Shown: positions 48,780 to 59,510, numbered from the stretch's first letter. The stretch: DNA of 64,000 bases from Gnetum montanum (GCA_015680685.1 MNCI01001069.1:54045-118044), one strand, 5' to 3'. Translations and numbers: made by a program. Notes: generated by a model from the letters alone, not told the origin.

Positions 48780-49640
48780 TCCCTAGTGAGTATCATCATT
48801 TGTGTCATTAGAGAGTTGGTGATGAACCTACTCTAGTTCATCCATGCTCATGATATATGCACATGTTAGGCTCTTAGTTGGTCCCATGCAGAGTGTGCTG
48901 CTTTTAGAATTAATGGTCAACCATTGGGTGCCCTCCTATTTTGTGGTTGCTACATGCAGATACCTTTGCATTTTTGCTTCTAGTGCACATTGCTTACATG
49001 CAAAGATAGATGCTTGCTTAGCAGCCCAAAGTTTTTGCACACAATTGCACCCAGTATCACTATACGTGATGCATGAAACTCTCTTTTTCTCAATTTTTCT
49101 GAATGCATTTTCTTTAGATATCTCCAGGAAAAGATCTCTGATGCCCATTCTTGAATCAATGGTGCTCAGCCATGCCCTTCCCATGATGATTAGGAAAATC
49201 CCCTTTGCAGTTCTCCACTTTGATTACTAGGAAATTGGTAGGATAGGACCACCCATAGACAATGATCATGATGTTTTCTACTAGTCCCAATGGAACAGTG
49301 ATGGATTGGTCCACCAATTTCAATCAAATGTTGCTCTTCTTGAGAGGAGGTAGGTTCCATTCAGTGTACATCTCATGAGAAATTAAATTAACATTAGAAC
49401 TTGAATCAAGAAGAGCCTTGCACGTTTTGTTCTTGGCAATCTGCAAATAAATTAGAGGACTTTCAAGATCGGCTAACTTCATGGAAAGGTTTCCTGCACA
49501 GATCCAATCAGACACAGTATGAGTGAGCATTATAATATGGATCCTTAGCAGAGTTTGATTTAAAGAAGGTTTCAAGGAATTTGATACAGAGGAAGGAGAG
49601 GCAGGAGCAAGGTTGTCAACCATGGATGTATGAGAGGGCT
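48780..49640 (-). pseudogene. RT-F protease region
   Basis: The frame 49623-49324 holds LESPLIYLQIAKNKTCKALL followed by DSSSNVNLIS at the active-site position, so Asp is kept but the usual Leu-Gly pair reads Ser-Ser. GRAWLSTIDSRMGIRDLFLE follows at 49184-49125. It matches the protease segment of RT-B and RT-G. Stops between blocks show decay. Confidence 0.65.
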
Positions 49641-52037
49641 TAAATGAACTACAAGGTCAAAAGAAAGGTCTTTTCTTTGATTTGGCATTCGACCCCTCCG
49701 ATTGATGAGTCAGTTGCAAATCAATAGCCCTCGTAGTGTTGCATTGTTGCAGTTGGGTTGGTAGTTCACCCTACATAGGTGGAGTAGGTGGTAGCTGTGC
49801 AACTGCAGGAGAAGTATGTGCAAGAATAGAAGGAGGATAAGGATAAGATGTGGTATCCTTTCTTTCATATGGCAAATGAGCTCGATAATAATCTAAAAGG
49901 TGGTAGTAAGGCTGGAAATTAGAGACATGATTGGAGGAGTCATGTGGAGACATAGGTTGCTAAACATAATAACTAGAGGGATTAGGCTGCTAGTAAGGGT
50001 ATTGTTGCCTTGGCAGTGCCAACGCCCATGATTGTGGTTGCTACCATTGTTGATACTATTCATATGATTGCAGTGGAACTCCATTTGGATAATACGGTTG
50101 TTGCTGGTGGAACTATTTGAGATTACCTTGAAGTTAAGGTAACCTTTTGGATGTTTGCCTTTGTGTAGGTCATGGATGTAAGGCATACACCCTAGACTCC
50201 TATAGATGTGACACAATGGGGTAACATCCCTTAGGATGTTCATACTGACAGATGTCACATCCACGATCATCATCTGATTCAGTGTCCATAACTTCTTTGA
50301 TTATAGCAATCTTGCCCTTACCTTTGTGATATGCATGTTTAGCTTCCTTGTGCCTCCTACACTCATGATCACTACCTTGTTCTTTAGAATCTTCAGCAAT
50401 TTTGAAAATAGCTTGGAATCTATTATCCATGGAGTCCCATAACTGATCAACCTTGGTCGTAAGTACAGATTGGAATTTTTGAAGTGGCAAGATTTTCTTA
50501 TTCACCCCCTCATCAAATACAAATTCATCCTCACTATTGTAGAATTGAACCTCCCTCTTGCAAATTAAAGGATCAAGGTTTTATTTCTCTACACTTTCTT
50601 TTTTTCTTAGTTTACCCTCCTCTTTGGTGACCTACTCTATTAATCTTTGTATCTAACAGGCAATTAGTTTTGATAGTCACCCTTGGGCATAGACACCAAG
50701 GGTTCCCCTCATTTCTGACCAAAGCCTATCTACTATGTGGCAAAGTTGATCTAGTTGCGAATAACTATGGCCTAGGCATTTGTGCATTAAGGTGTGATAT
50801 CAGCCAATGGCAGCATCTAAGAGTTCGTTCCTTCCTTGTTTCCATCCTTGAACTTCCTTCCTTAAGTTGGACACTCTAGAGTACATTTACTATTTATCAT
50901 TGAATAACTCGAGCATGGTACTCCATTATCTGATAGATTCTGACTTTAAGGACCGGTACCAATTCCCTACTTCTTTGATAAGTGTCCTGAGGAACAACTT
51001 TAGTTTTTACCACTCATTTTCTATGTTTTGCAAAGCACATGCATTTTGAAAAGCTTGAAGATGATTCTGTGGATCAGAGTTATATCCTCTTTCAAATCAA
51101 GGAATATTGTTCATGTCTAACCGTTTGATTTGACTATCCATCACATGTCTTGTTGGAATTCTCACTACCTCTACGATGTTAAGCATACTTCAGGTAGCAA
51201 GTAGAGGCTCATTAAGGCCTTGATCATGATGCATACGATGCCCTCTACTACCCCTTTGTTTATGGAAATGTGCCTCTCTTAATCATCTACATCCTTCGTC
51301 TTATCTGTCTCAATGGTCCCTATGGTTATTTGGGTCCTATTGATCATTTCGATCATCTTCATCACGATTTTGCTTTCTGCTGTCATGGTCAAAGCTAGAA
51401 GAAGAAGATGATGACGAAAGGGAAGAAAAAGGAGAACGAGCACCATCATGGTGCCTACTTCCACCTCTTCAGTGATCATGACCACGATCATGATCTTACT
51501 TCTTGTCTGCATCCTTGTCGTGACTTTTCCCTTTGGATCCTTCTCTATCATTGGATCCCTTGTTACCAGAACCAAGATTGTGAATTGTGGAGTGCAAGTT
51601 CTAATTTTGACCTCCATCACCGAAGTCAAAGAGAGGAGTCTCATTGAATGGAAGACCCCTAGAGAAGGGTTTCCACTAGCTTGTTGGTACAATAGAAATG
51701 GAGAATCGTTAAGTCCTTTTTCTTTAAAAATTCATAGCACTGTTTTAGCTGTCAATCTCACAAACATTATGCTTTAGTAGGATGATAATCCTTGGCGTTA
51801 GTGTCTTCCACATCATGTAGGAATTTGGTAGAGCATTGCAGAAATAGCTCGATCATGTGGCAACACAATTTTGCCCTCCATGTCACACCCTTGCAGCTGT
51901 TCATCCTTGTGTAGGATGAAGGTGAAGTTTGGTACATGCTTATTACGATAAGTATATACGATTCGATATTGTTGAGGCACTAGTTGATAAGCTTTATCAG
52001 ATTTGGGCAGAGAAGTGCTCGTATGAGAAAAAGACAC
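49641..52037 (-). pseudogene. RT-F gag
   Basis: Start ATG at 52037 (MSFSHTSTSLPKSD). The N-terminal segment VYTYRNKHVPNFTFILHKDE is at about 51970-51910. A Ser/Asp/Arg/His-rich linker spans about 51560-51290, capsid about 51110-50680, and a charged post-capsid segment 50600-50330. The zinc knuckle GCDICQYEHPKGCYP (about 50270-50220) has the Cys and His ligands present in CX2CX3HX3C spacing, and the second C-terminal Cys is Tyr. The Pro/Tyr/His-rich tail runs to about 49770. Stops and frameshifts separate the blocks. Confidence 0.75.
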
Positions 52038-52179
52038 TTTTAGTTAGTGAATAAAAATCACAATGTGCTTTGACAATTTATTATAGTAATTGTAAGATAA
52101 GATATGACTCTTAGGTTTGTTCCAATGATTTAAATACTTTTCACTAGGTCCTAAATAGCACATAAAACAACAAAAAGAT

Positions 52180-52197
52180 CCCCAACAACAATGCCAA
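52180..52197 (-). other. RT-F primer binding site, tRNA-Asp type
   Basis: Minus strand TTGGCATTGTTGTTGGGG after the 5' LTR. It differs from the tRNA-Asp complement only at positions explicable by C-to-T or G-to-A change. Confidence 0.75.
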
Positions 52198-52992
52198 TGA
52201 TGAGTGGTGAGGTATCCCTATGCCCAACCATACGAATCACTAAGGTGTTATGCGCAATCCAGTCAAATTCCGTGGACCTATAGTTATCTAATGCACTAGC
52301 TCTTCTAGGAAGTGAAATGGGCATTAAGAACGTTTGTTGTCTTCCCAACTACACTTGTGAGGTTTAAGGGTATGGTTTAAGTGTAATTGAGGTATATGAT
52401 TTTTCTTACTTTACATTTTATGGATTTGATCGCCTACAACAAGAATAAAGAGAGTAATTTAAAATCTAATTTATTATTATCTATCTAGCCTAACACAAGT
52501 AACTGTCCCACTTTCCCGAACACATCTTGAACACATATAGCACTGTTGGGCTACCAAACGTTAAGCACTGCTGGGCTACCAAACGTTAAGCACTGCTGAG
52601 TTACCAAGTACTATATGAATGCTTGAAGTGGTCGTGCTTGTGTTCATTAAGCACTGAAAATAAATTGCTTAATTCAATTACATTAAAATAAAGAGCAAGA
52701 AAGTAAAATGCATTAAAGAAAAAATTAATCTATTCTTAGTTTTGCAAGGATTGTCAAAAGAGTTTATTTTATTTTCGTCACACTGTTGTGCTCAGGTACA
52801 TTAGTCCCCAAACAAAGAACCATACACACTTAGACTCTGCACTCAGAAAATATTCTAACTGTAGAGAGAAGAAATGACAAGAGCTTTGCTACTCTAACTA
52901 GAAAATGACCAAAAATTGATGTGAAAACTGGAGCCCAAGTGCAGTATTTATAAACTTGGGTATATACCCCGACATCAAAAACATGTTCATCA
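52198..52992 (-). repeat. RT-F 5' LTR (right) with promoter
   Basis: 795 bp, TGATGAGTGGTGAGG...GTTCATCA in plus view. TATAAATA on the minus strand at 52952-52945. A 25-bp unit (AGCACTGyTGGGCTACCAAA...) is present three times at about 52540-52615, against two times in the left LTR. Confidence 0.85.
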
Positions 52993-52997
52993 ATTAC
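52993..52997. repeat. Target-site duplication of RT-F, right copy
   Basis: ATTAC, against ATTGC at 34941-34945. Confidence 0.65.
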
Positions 52998-53411
52998 ACA
53001 CACTCGGAGCTTGCATATCTTAAGGCAAAACAAATTCTCTAAACCAATTCTTGAGGATTTGCAATACCATGGTTGGTAATTTTAGGGGATGCAATGGTTG
53101 AGAAAATAGAATATCCTACTAACTAGTCAAATAAAAGGTTTTAACACAAATGTGGGCTAATGTGAAAGGCAATAGGCAATTTTATTGGAATACTATCTAG
53201 ATGCAAAAGCTCATTATCTCTTAGTTGCTATTGTCATCAAGTATTGGAATGCTATTAGTAAGCTTTGCTTAAGTTCTCATCATCTTAGAATTGAAAGTGG
53301 AAGATGAAAACTCCCTCGAGTAGAGCAAATTTGTAGGTTGTGTAAATTAGAAACCCTTGAAGATGAGTTTTATTTGTTTGTTTCTTGTGCTATAGCCACA
53401 CTACCTATTTG
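52998..53411 (+). mobile_element. LINE-2, right part: C-terminal region
   Basis: Resumes the LINE-2 post-RT frame exactly after the RT-F target duplication (HTRSLHILRQNKFS). It ends with the Cys-rich motif QICRLCKLETLEDE at 53326-53367, the counterpart of HICRLCKPSIEDEE in LINE-1. The 3' end is taken at about 53411; no poly-A tail is obvious. Confidence 0.75.
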
Positions 53412-53423
53412 AGACCGAGTTAC

Positions 53424-53459
53424 AACATTACAATGTTACAAAAAACATTATAATGTTAC
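53424..53459. repeat. Two 16-bp palindromic units downstream of the BBE-like gene
   Basis: AACATTACAATGTTAC (53424-53439) and AACATTATAATGTTAC (53444-53459). The second contains the perfect palindrome AACATTATAATGTT. They lie about 60-100 bp beyond the stop codon, so they could fall in the 3' UTR. Confidence 0.7.
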
Positions 53460-53516
53460 GGGGAAGTTGTAGCCATACAGCCATAACCAAACAAAACAAA
53501 GCAGCTTATGTGTGTA

Positions 53517-53522
53517 TTTATT
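53517..53522 (-). terminator. Possible polyadenylation signal at the BBE-like stop
   Basis: AATAAA on the minus strand, overlapping the last base of the TAA stop codon. It may be fortuitous; no other clear signal was seen before LINE-2. Confidence 0.3.
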
Positions 53523-55528
53523 TAGGAATCTGCCAACAGTAGCTCAGGGGAGGCACCAAAGGCACATGCAGCAGCAGAAGTACATGGAGGAATGCTCTGA
53601 GCGTATCTGAAAACGTTGGTGGGATCGAACTGCGTCTTGGCCCGCACCATACGAGCGTAGTTGGCGCTGCCAAAATATTTAACGCCCCAGGCCGCTGCCT
53701 GCTGCACCGTGGCCGTGCCGTTGTAAGCGTAGCCCAGGTCCAAATCCAGATAATTCACGTACGCCCCGCGCGGGTTGCCAGTAACGTAGGGCTGCAGATA
53801 GTCCGCGAGGTGGCGCACGTACTGCAGTGACATGGACTCGTTGGCCGGAGTCTGAGTCTGCGTCCAGAAATATCCGTAGTGGATTATCATGAGCGTGCCC
53901 CGCCTCTGTGGAAACGGCGATGCGTCTGGAGGGATGCGCTCCATGGCTCCGCCGAACGAGTTTATCAGAACCTGCGCTCCGGCGCGTTGCTCCAGTAGTG
54001 CGCACAAACCCTCCCATGCCGCCACCGACAGTGGTTTCCGTGCGAAGTCCGATTTAGCCTTGAAGTAGGCCTTGCGTGTGAAGTAGCGGCTCGTCAAGCT
54101 GGTGCCTAGGTATTCCTGCGCGAAGTAGTTTGCTGCGTCGATGTACGACAGCTCCTGTTATTCATGGATGCATCAGTAACAAGTAACAACTAATACAGTC
54201 TCTGTAAGAACCGGTTTACTGCCTTTCGGATCCGAGTTGACTCATACCAGTCACTCGGACGATTTGATAGCGATGGATCGCTAAGAACTTAAAAACAACA
54301 GAGAAATCGCAGATTTAAACCAAGTTTTCATAAAAACCGAGAAAATAACCGATTCATTTTTCAAGTCGATTCGAGATTTTTGCGTGCAGCATAGCAATAA
54401 ACTTGAAGTACTACACTGAGCTAAAAATTTCTCATGGTAACTGGTGTTAAATACTCATAACAGCCACGAATATATCGTATGAAATAGTATAACAGAGAAC
54501 ACGAACAACAAAACAAATCAGTCTGGTAATAAGAATTTGAAATAAACGGAGATCCATACCTTACAATCGGCAGGCGTGAGGTTGAGCTCTGGGAAGCTGC
54601 TGTCCATGATGTGGAGAAGCGCGGACGCGTTGCCGAGGTAGTAACCGTAGAAAAGTGCGTAGGTGTCTTTGGCGGTGGAATTGAGCATGATTTCGACGCG
54701 CAGCTGCAGATCGTCGACAGTGTACGCGCCGACGAACTGCCACTTGTGCATGAGGCGGGCGACGTTGGCGCGGCCGCCACGGTTAAGCGTGAAGACGGTC
54801 ACGTTTCTGGGCACGCGCACGAGGCGGAGCTTCCAAGCGACGACGACGCCCCAGCTGCCGCCGCCGCCGCCGCGGAGCGCCCAGAAGACGTCGTTGCCCA
54901 TGGACGTGCGGTTCAGGAGGTCCCCGGTGGGCCCGACCACGAGGGCATCCAGGATGTTGTCGGCGGCCAGGCCGTACTTGCGCGTCAGCATTCCGTAGCC
55001 GCCGCCCGAGGCCAGGCCTCCGATGCACACCGTGGGACACGTGCCCCCCGGGAAGCCATGAACGCCGCTGGCGTTGGCGATGGCCGTGTAAAGGTTGCCC
55101 AGCGTGGTCCCCGTCTGCACCCACGCCGACTCGGACGCCACGTCGATGGCCACGTGGGCGAGGTTGGCGAGGTCGAGCACCACGAAGGACACGTCGGACC
55201 AGGACGACTGCGCCTCGTAGCTGTGGCCGCCGCCGCGCACCTTGATGTGCCAGCCGTAGCGCACGCAGCAGCGCACCGTGGCCTGCACCTGCGCTACGTT
55301 GCCCGGCTGCACGATGGCGTCCGGTTTGGGTACCCACGTCTCGTTGTAGCGAAGGTTCTGGATGGAGAACTGCAACGTCGACGCGTAGGACGCCCCGGAT
55401 TCCGGGACTGTGAAATTTGTGACGCCGCCCGCTTGGAGGCAGCTCCTCAGCTCATTGGCCGCCGCCGCTGCTGCGCCCCCCCATGAAACACAGATCAGCG
55501 CCAGCATCACAGGCAGCACCACCGCCAT
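53522..55528 (-). CDS. Berberine bridge enzyme-like FAD-linked oxidase (two exons)
   Basis: Secreted flavoprotein oxidase of the plant BBE-like family (FAD-binding PCMH-type domain plus BBE C-terminal domain). Exon 1 is 55528-54560 (323 codons) and exon 2 is 54154-53522 (210 codons plus TAA), total 533 residues, the usual family size. The start sits in a good context (GCCATGGCG). Residues 1-24 form a signal peptide ending in an Ala run. The FAD domain spans about 70-210. Both covalent FAD anchors are present: His102 in RGGGHSYE and Cys164 in GTCPTV. Val167 occupies the oxygen-gatekeeper site associated with oxidase activity. C-terminal motifs are GGAMERIPPDASPFPQRRG (391-409), NYLDLDLG (457-464) and TQFDPTNVFRYAQSIP (497-512). 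Odd features: Leu172 replaces the conserved active-site His (GGH to GGL), and His415 replaces the usual Gln/Glu. At least seven N-glycosylation sequons are present. Substrate cannot be predicted; the family oxidises alkaloids, carbohydrates, monolignols and cannabinoids. The gene is GC-rich in AT-rich surroundings. Confidence 0.93.
54155..54559 (-). other. Intron of the BBE-like gene
   Basis: 405 bp, phase 0. Donor AAG|GTATGG (exon ends at 54560) and acceptor AATAACAG|GAG (exon 2 starts at 54154). A possible branch site TACTGAT lies about 20 bp before the acceptor. Joining gives an uninterrupted frame across the DCK-ELS boundary, matching the family. Confidence 0.9.
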
Positions 55529-55720
55529 GGCAGCTCTGCATCAAGAGCAAGAGCACGAGCAGGAGCAGGCCTGTGTCAACAGGTATAGGACAAGATATGT
55601 GCTTGCTCCTGATCCCATCTCTTACGTGTCACCACGACCCAGCTTTAATATCGTTCCAACCAACTAACCGCAGGCACTAATTTTGATCGTGACCGCAGTT
55701 CCAGCATCTCTATAGTTTCT
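55529..55720 (-). promoter_or_regulatory. Putative promoter and 5' UTR of the BBE-like gene
   Basis: On the minus strand a weak TATA-like ATATTAAAG lies at 55652-55644, about 120 bp from the ATG. An ACGT core (TACGTGTC in plus view, 55623-55630) resembles an ABRE/G-box-type site. No stronger core promoter was seen. Confidence 0.3.
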
Positions 55721-55725
55721 GCTTT

Positions 55726-55869
55726 GCACCTTCAAGTCCTACTGACTTGCACTGCAATTTCAACCGTGATCGCGCACGTTCAAGTCCTACGTACTTGCGC
55801 TGAAATTTCAACAGTGATCGCGCACGTCCAAGTCCTACCTACTTGCGCTGCAATTTCAACAGTGGGTCC
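55726..55869. repeat. Three tandem 48-bp repeats upstream of the BBE-like gene
   Basis: Units start at 55726, 55774 and 55822, each with GCAC(C/G)TTCAAGTCCTAC-like beginnings and a GCAATTTCAACxGTGATCGC end. The period of 48 is a multiple of three, so a plus-strand frame repeats HVQVLxTCAxISTVIA, but that frame is short and probably not coding. The array is 200-340 bp from the BBE-like start codon. Confidence 0.85.
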
Positions 55870-56013
55870 AATTCCCTACGCACACGGCACTGTCCAATTC
55901 CCTACGCACACGGCAATGGAGTGCGACGTGATGCTAATATAAAGTAATTATTTTGGGTGCAATTCCCTATGGCAATGGAGTGCGACGCGATGCTAATCTA
56001 AAGTAATTATTTT
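55867..56013. repeat. Nested 26-bp and 59-bp direct repeats
   Basis: TCCAATTCCCTACGCACACG at 55867 repeats at 55893. GGCAATGGAGTGCGACGTGA at 55912 starts a 43-bp stretch that repeats at 55971 with three mismatches or fewer. They directly follow the 48-bp array. Confidence 0.8.
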
Positions 56014-58240
56014 CGCATACCACAACCTGTGCGTTTTTTGCTAATGTATGGACTTGAGACGTGGTGGCTGAAACTTAAATATGGTGGGAACTTCAATAGC
56101 CTGAAACTAAAATACATGCCGCTTTCTATCTTCATGTTCTTATGCCATCAGTCAAAGTATACGCCTCCTACCTAACCTTATCAACAAACCTTATCAACAA
56201 ACATGGAAACAATCATGTTGAAAAAGTCAATTTTGTTTGGATAATTGCAATATCCAAAGAGGATCTTTATTTGTTGCTATTTTTGGACAAAGAAAGGTAA
56301 TAACCACACATCCTAGTATGAGATCTCTATACCCATCACCACATTTTTTCATGATTTCAGAAATTTTACCCAAAAATTTATTTGTAAATATTTAATTCTC
56401 ACAACAAATTTATAAAAATTCTTTTAATATAAGATAATTTATATAATAAAATCTCCAAATCTTTAATTATGAATTTTAAGTAAAATCCTCAAATCTTTTT
56501 CAAAGTAAATTTTTCACACCCTAATTATTATCTTTAAATTTCATTGAAGTTTGATTTTAGTTACTTATTCAACATTGCACTTGCTATCAAAATCAATCTA
56601 CATAATATTTATATTTCTACCAAGACTATATACAAGGAACACACAAAAAAGGAGTACTTGGTTGACAAATATAGAAACCAACTTTTAGTAAAATTGTTAA
56701 AAATGCCCTTGGTTCTATTCAAAATAAAAATTGCAATAGCCTATTATTAACAAAAATGAAAAACTTACATGAAAAATTGTGCATAAGCAACTTTTAATTG
56801 TATTAAAAGTTGATTGGTTTCTATAGGACTAATCAAACATTATGCTCAATCTAGTTTTAGTATACTTATTTGTGAATAAAAAGCATGCTTAATGTACCTT
56901 TACTATCCTTATTTGAAGATAAATAATGTAGGCATCCACTTTCTAACAACTTCATGTAATGATGGAAGTAATACTTGGATTAACATATTGTTTTATATGT
57001 TTGGTTAAAATTTCTAGAAGCAACTTATTCTCAACTTGTCACAACCAAGCGAACAAGAGCATCTTAAGTGAAAGCCTTAGATGGATAAAGGCTGGAGCCA
57101 TTAGTTGAACCTCTTACAAAGTCAATATAGTTGATGATTTTACCTTGTCCCTTTTCTACGTGATAATATCTAAACTAATAGTATTAATCAATGATGTTTG
57201 CAAAAAATATTACATGTCATTATGATAAGACTTATAATATTTTTCAAGTTTAAAAAAACTTGTCTTTAAAATTTTTGAAAGTATTTGATGTTCAAAATAG
57301 GGCAAAACGTGTAAATAGTCTTGCAAATTCACATTATGTCTCTACCTATTAATTAAAAAGAAAGATTGGATTAATATACTAGTAGTCGAAGATAAAGAAC
57401 ATATCCTTCTTAATTGTCTTGTTTTTTAATGCTTTTATTCTTTAATATAGTATTTACACAACAATTTTGCCATATTTGTTTGAGCTAGAGGTGTCAATTT
57501 CGGTTCATTTTTTTTTATAAGGTCTAGACCCATCATGACCATATTAAAGCCTTATAATTAAAAAATTCATTCTCCATTTCCCTGATAGTCTCACAAAAAC
57601 GTAATTAAGCATTTCTATTTCCATATTTATAGATTTAGTTAGTGTTCCACTGGAGTTTACAGAATTAGAGAAATCGGTTCTTCTGTGCTTATCTTTACTG
57701 CTGTTTTTATCTATTTGGATTTATTGTACGGTGTCTTTCAAGCTTAATTTGAGGTTTGAGAATCCAGGCGTTGGTCGGTTACATTTTGCGCTTCTAAACT
57801 TTTCTTTTTACCTTAACTCTTGTTCTGTGACATACGAGGAATATCCCAAAGTACTACATGCTAGATATGGCTTCTTATAATAGTTAATTCGGAGGTAGAC
57901 TCATCGGTGCGATGAATTGGCAGGTCGGTAATCTAAAATCCTGTCCTTGAATCGTAGTTTTGTTAATCTGTTATCTATTAGGTTCCGCCTGATATCACAC
58001 CAACGAACGATATTTTATAGTTTATAGTTTATACTGATTTTCTGAGAGGCAATTTTATGAAGGAGATAAAGAGGATGAATGGCATCATAGCAACAGGATA
58101 ATGTCAACTGCATAAACAAAGGTAAAACGTCAAATTCTAATGGCTCGATCGTGTTGTGACTTTAGTCATTGATGCCCCCGCACATGTTCAGCTCATGTAA
58201 GCTGAGTCCTATTCTATATGAACTTTTATGCATCGTCACA
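56014..58240. other. AT-rich intergenic sequence
   Basis: No ORF, RNA gene or repeat that I recognise between the upstream repeats and 58.2 kb. Composition drops sharply from the GC-rich gene to AT-rich DNA after about 56.1 kb. Confidence 0.5.
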
Positions 58241-58251
58241 TCAAACTCAGA

Positions 58252-58343
58252 CTCAGATCTCTATAGTATGCACATGGAGAATTCACATCACCTTTCCAAA
58301 CTCAGAGCTTTGTAGTATGCACACGGAGAATTCACATGACCTT
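58252..58343. repeat. 49-bp tandem duplication
   Basis: CTCAGATCTCTATAGTATGC at 58252 and CTCAGAGCTTTGTAGTATGC at 58301. Both are followed by a GGAGAATTCACAT segment and a similar tail. Confidence 0.75.
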
Positions 58344-59235
58344 CATTTAGTTAATGGAGCGTTTTTGAACTACACATTTCAAAAAATTCAACCAAGTCAA
58401 AGAAAAACAGTTTTTAACAGTAGAAAACTGAGCATGAACAGTGATTAGTAAACTCATATCCGTCAACTATCGGGTGAACTCTGAATTTTTTGTACAGTGA
58501 ACTTTTCGGACAAGCATTTAAACTCTCCATGTGCAAGGGGCATGAATCACGCTAACCTAACGTGCAGTTAGAGTTTACTGTTTGGACGTTAGCGGCTGTT
58601 TTACCTAAACAGGAGCAACATGCGTGCATGTGGACGTGAATGGACATATACGTCAATGCAAACAGAAAGATGGTTCAGGACTTGCTTTGGCTGTCAATGG
58701 CGAAATACGGTTCGTAAACAAATTTCTGACTTGTAGACATTATTTGCATATCATGATCCGAGAACCCCATCAGCGGGCCGCCCACTCCGACCTGAACTCC
58801 ACGATTGCTTCCAAACATAACGCTTTAGTATAGATTCAGGGCAATAGATCTTGATCTGACTGGGTGGCGGTGGAACAACTACCAGATATAATGAAAATCC
58901 ATTAGACAGAGTCCAAATTCCAACTCAAATCGAATCAGGAAGTAGCAGAAAATGGCACCGACAGGGGACAAGAGGCAGGTATGGGTAAAATTATTGTACA
59001 CACTTTATTCAAGAACGTTGCGTGGATGCACATCGGGATGGAGGAAGGATGACATAAATTTCCAATATAAAAATGGCAAGTCAATTAACTGTACCGTCGC
59101 GTTCATTGTTTTAGCTGGACCTGTCAGTGTTGGTGCTGATCGAGGCTTCGGCGAACATGGTAGAGACTACTTTTTAAATATACCTACGAGTTAAAAGAGG
59201 ATCTTCTAGATTATTATTTTTTGAGAAGTTCAACT
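58344..59235. other. Intergenic sequence with one short unrecognised ORF
   Basis: An 80-codon plus-strand frame at 58952-59194 (MAPTGDKRQVWVKLLYTLYS...) has no motif I recognise. It could be a remnant or chance. Nothing else was found. Confidence 0.3.
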
Positions 59236-59510
59236 GCCGGATGAGATAACAAGTTTGAGATAACAAGTTTGATGAAAAACCAAATTTATCTATTTGGTTG
59301 GGTCCTCTCAATCCAATTTGTTCTTTGGATGTTTGTTTGGGGTGTTTTAAAGCTATTATTTATGCCACAAATTAATATTTCAAAAAACAAACATTGAAAG
59401 AACAAATCAAACTTAGAGGTTGCAACAAAAATGGAAAAGGGGCAGAGAAAGAGATGTTGGATGATTGATTTGGTTTTCATCAAACTTGTTACCTTATCTA
59501 ATAATCAGGC
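59236..59510. mobile_element. Fold-back or MITE-like element with about 45-bp inverted ends
   Basis: The left arm (59236-59288) contains GATAACAAGTTTGATGAAAA. Its reverse complement, TTTTCATCAAACTTGTTACC, lies in the right arm (59463-59510). The outer ends read GCCGGAT and ATCAGGC. The left arm has an internal direct duplication of GATAACAAGTTTGA. About 175 bp of AT-rich DNA separates the arms, with no transposase. No clear target duplication. Confidence 0.55.

Larger units (their letters stand above)
34946..52992 (-). mobile_element. RT-F: Athila/Tat-type element inserted in LINE-2 and carrying RT-G
   Basis: Minus-strand element with LTRs at 34946-35749 and 52198-52992, PBS, gag, protease, RT, RNase H and integrase. 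RT-G is inserted 233 bp inside the left LTR, which splits the 3' non-coding region (35750-35982 and after 44103). Without RT-G it is about 10 kb. It sits between the two halves of LINE-2 with a 4-of-5 target duplication. Coding parts have stops, but the integrase DDE triad and RT aspartates are still readable, so it is younger than RT-B and RT-D. Confidence 0.85.

Noticed and set aside
51279-51692. 137-codon minus-strand ORF in RT-F
   Set aside because: A shifted frame of the low-complexity Arg/Asp/Ser/His linker of Gag; the neighbouring frame matches RT-G and RT-I.
54611-55486. Long open frames on the plus strand and other frames across the BBE-like exon 1 (up to 291 codons)
   Set aside because: They are antisense or frame shadows of a GC-rich coding exon; the products are Ala/Arg/Gly-rich low-complexity strings with no family match.
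55724-55942. 72-codon plus-strand ORF with a repeated HVQVLxTCAxISTV peptide
   Set aside because: The periodic peptide simply follows from the 48-bp tandem repeat; no start context, domain or second exon supports translation.
58952-59194. 80-codon ORF as a possible small secreted protein gene
   Set aside because: No signal peptide, domain, nearby exon or promoter evidence; reported only as unrecognised sequence.
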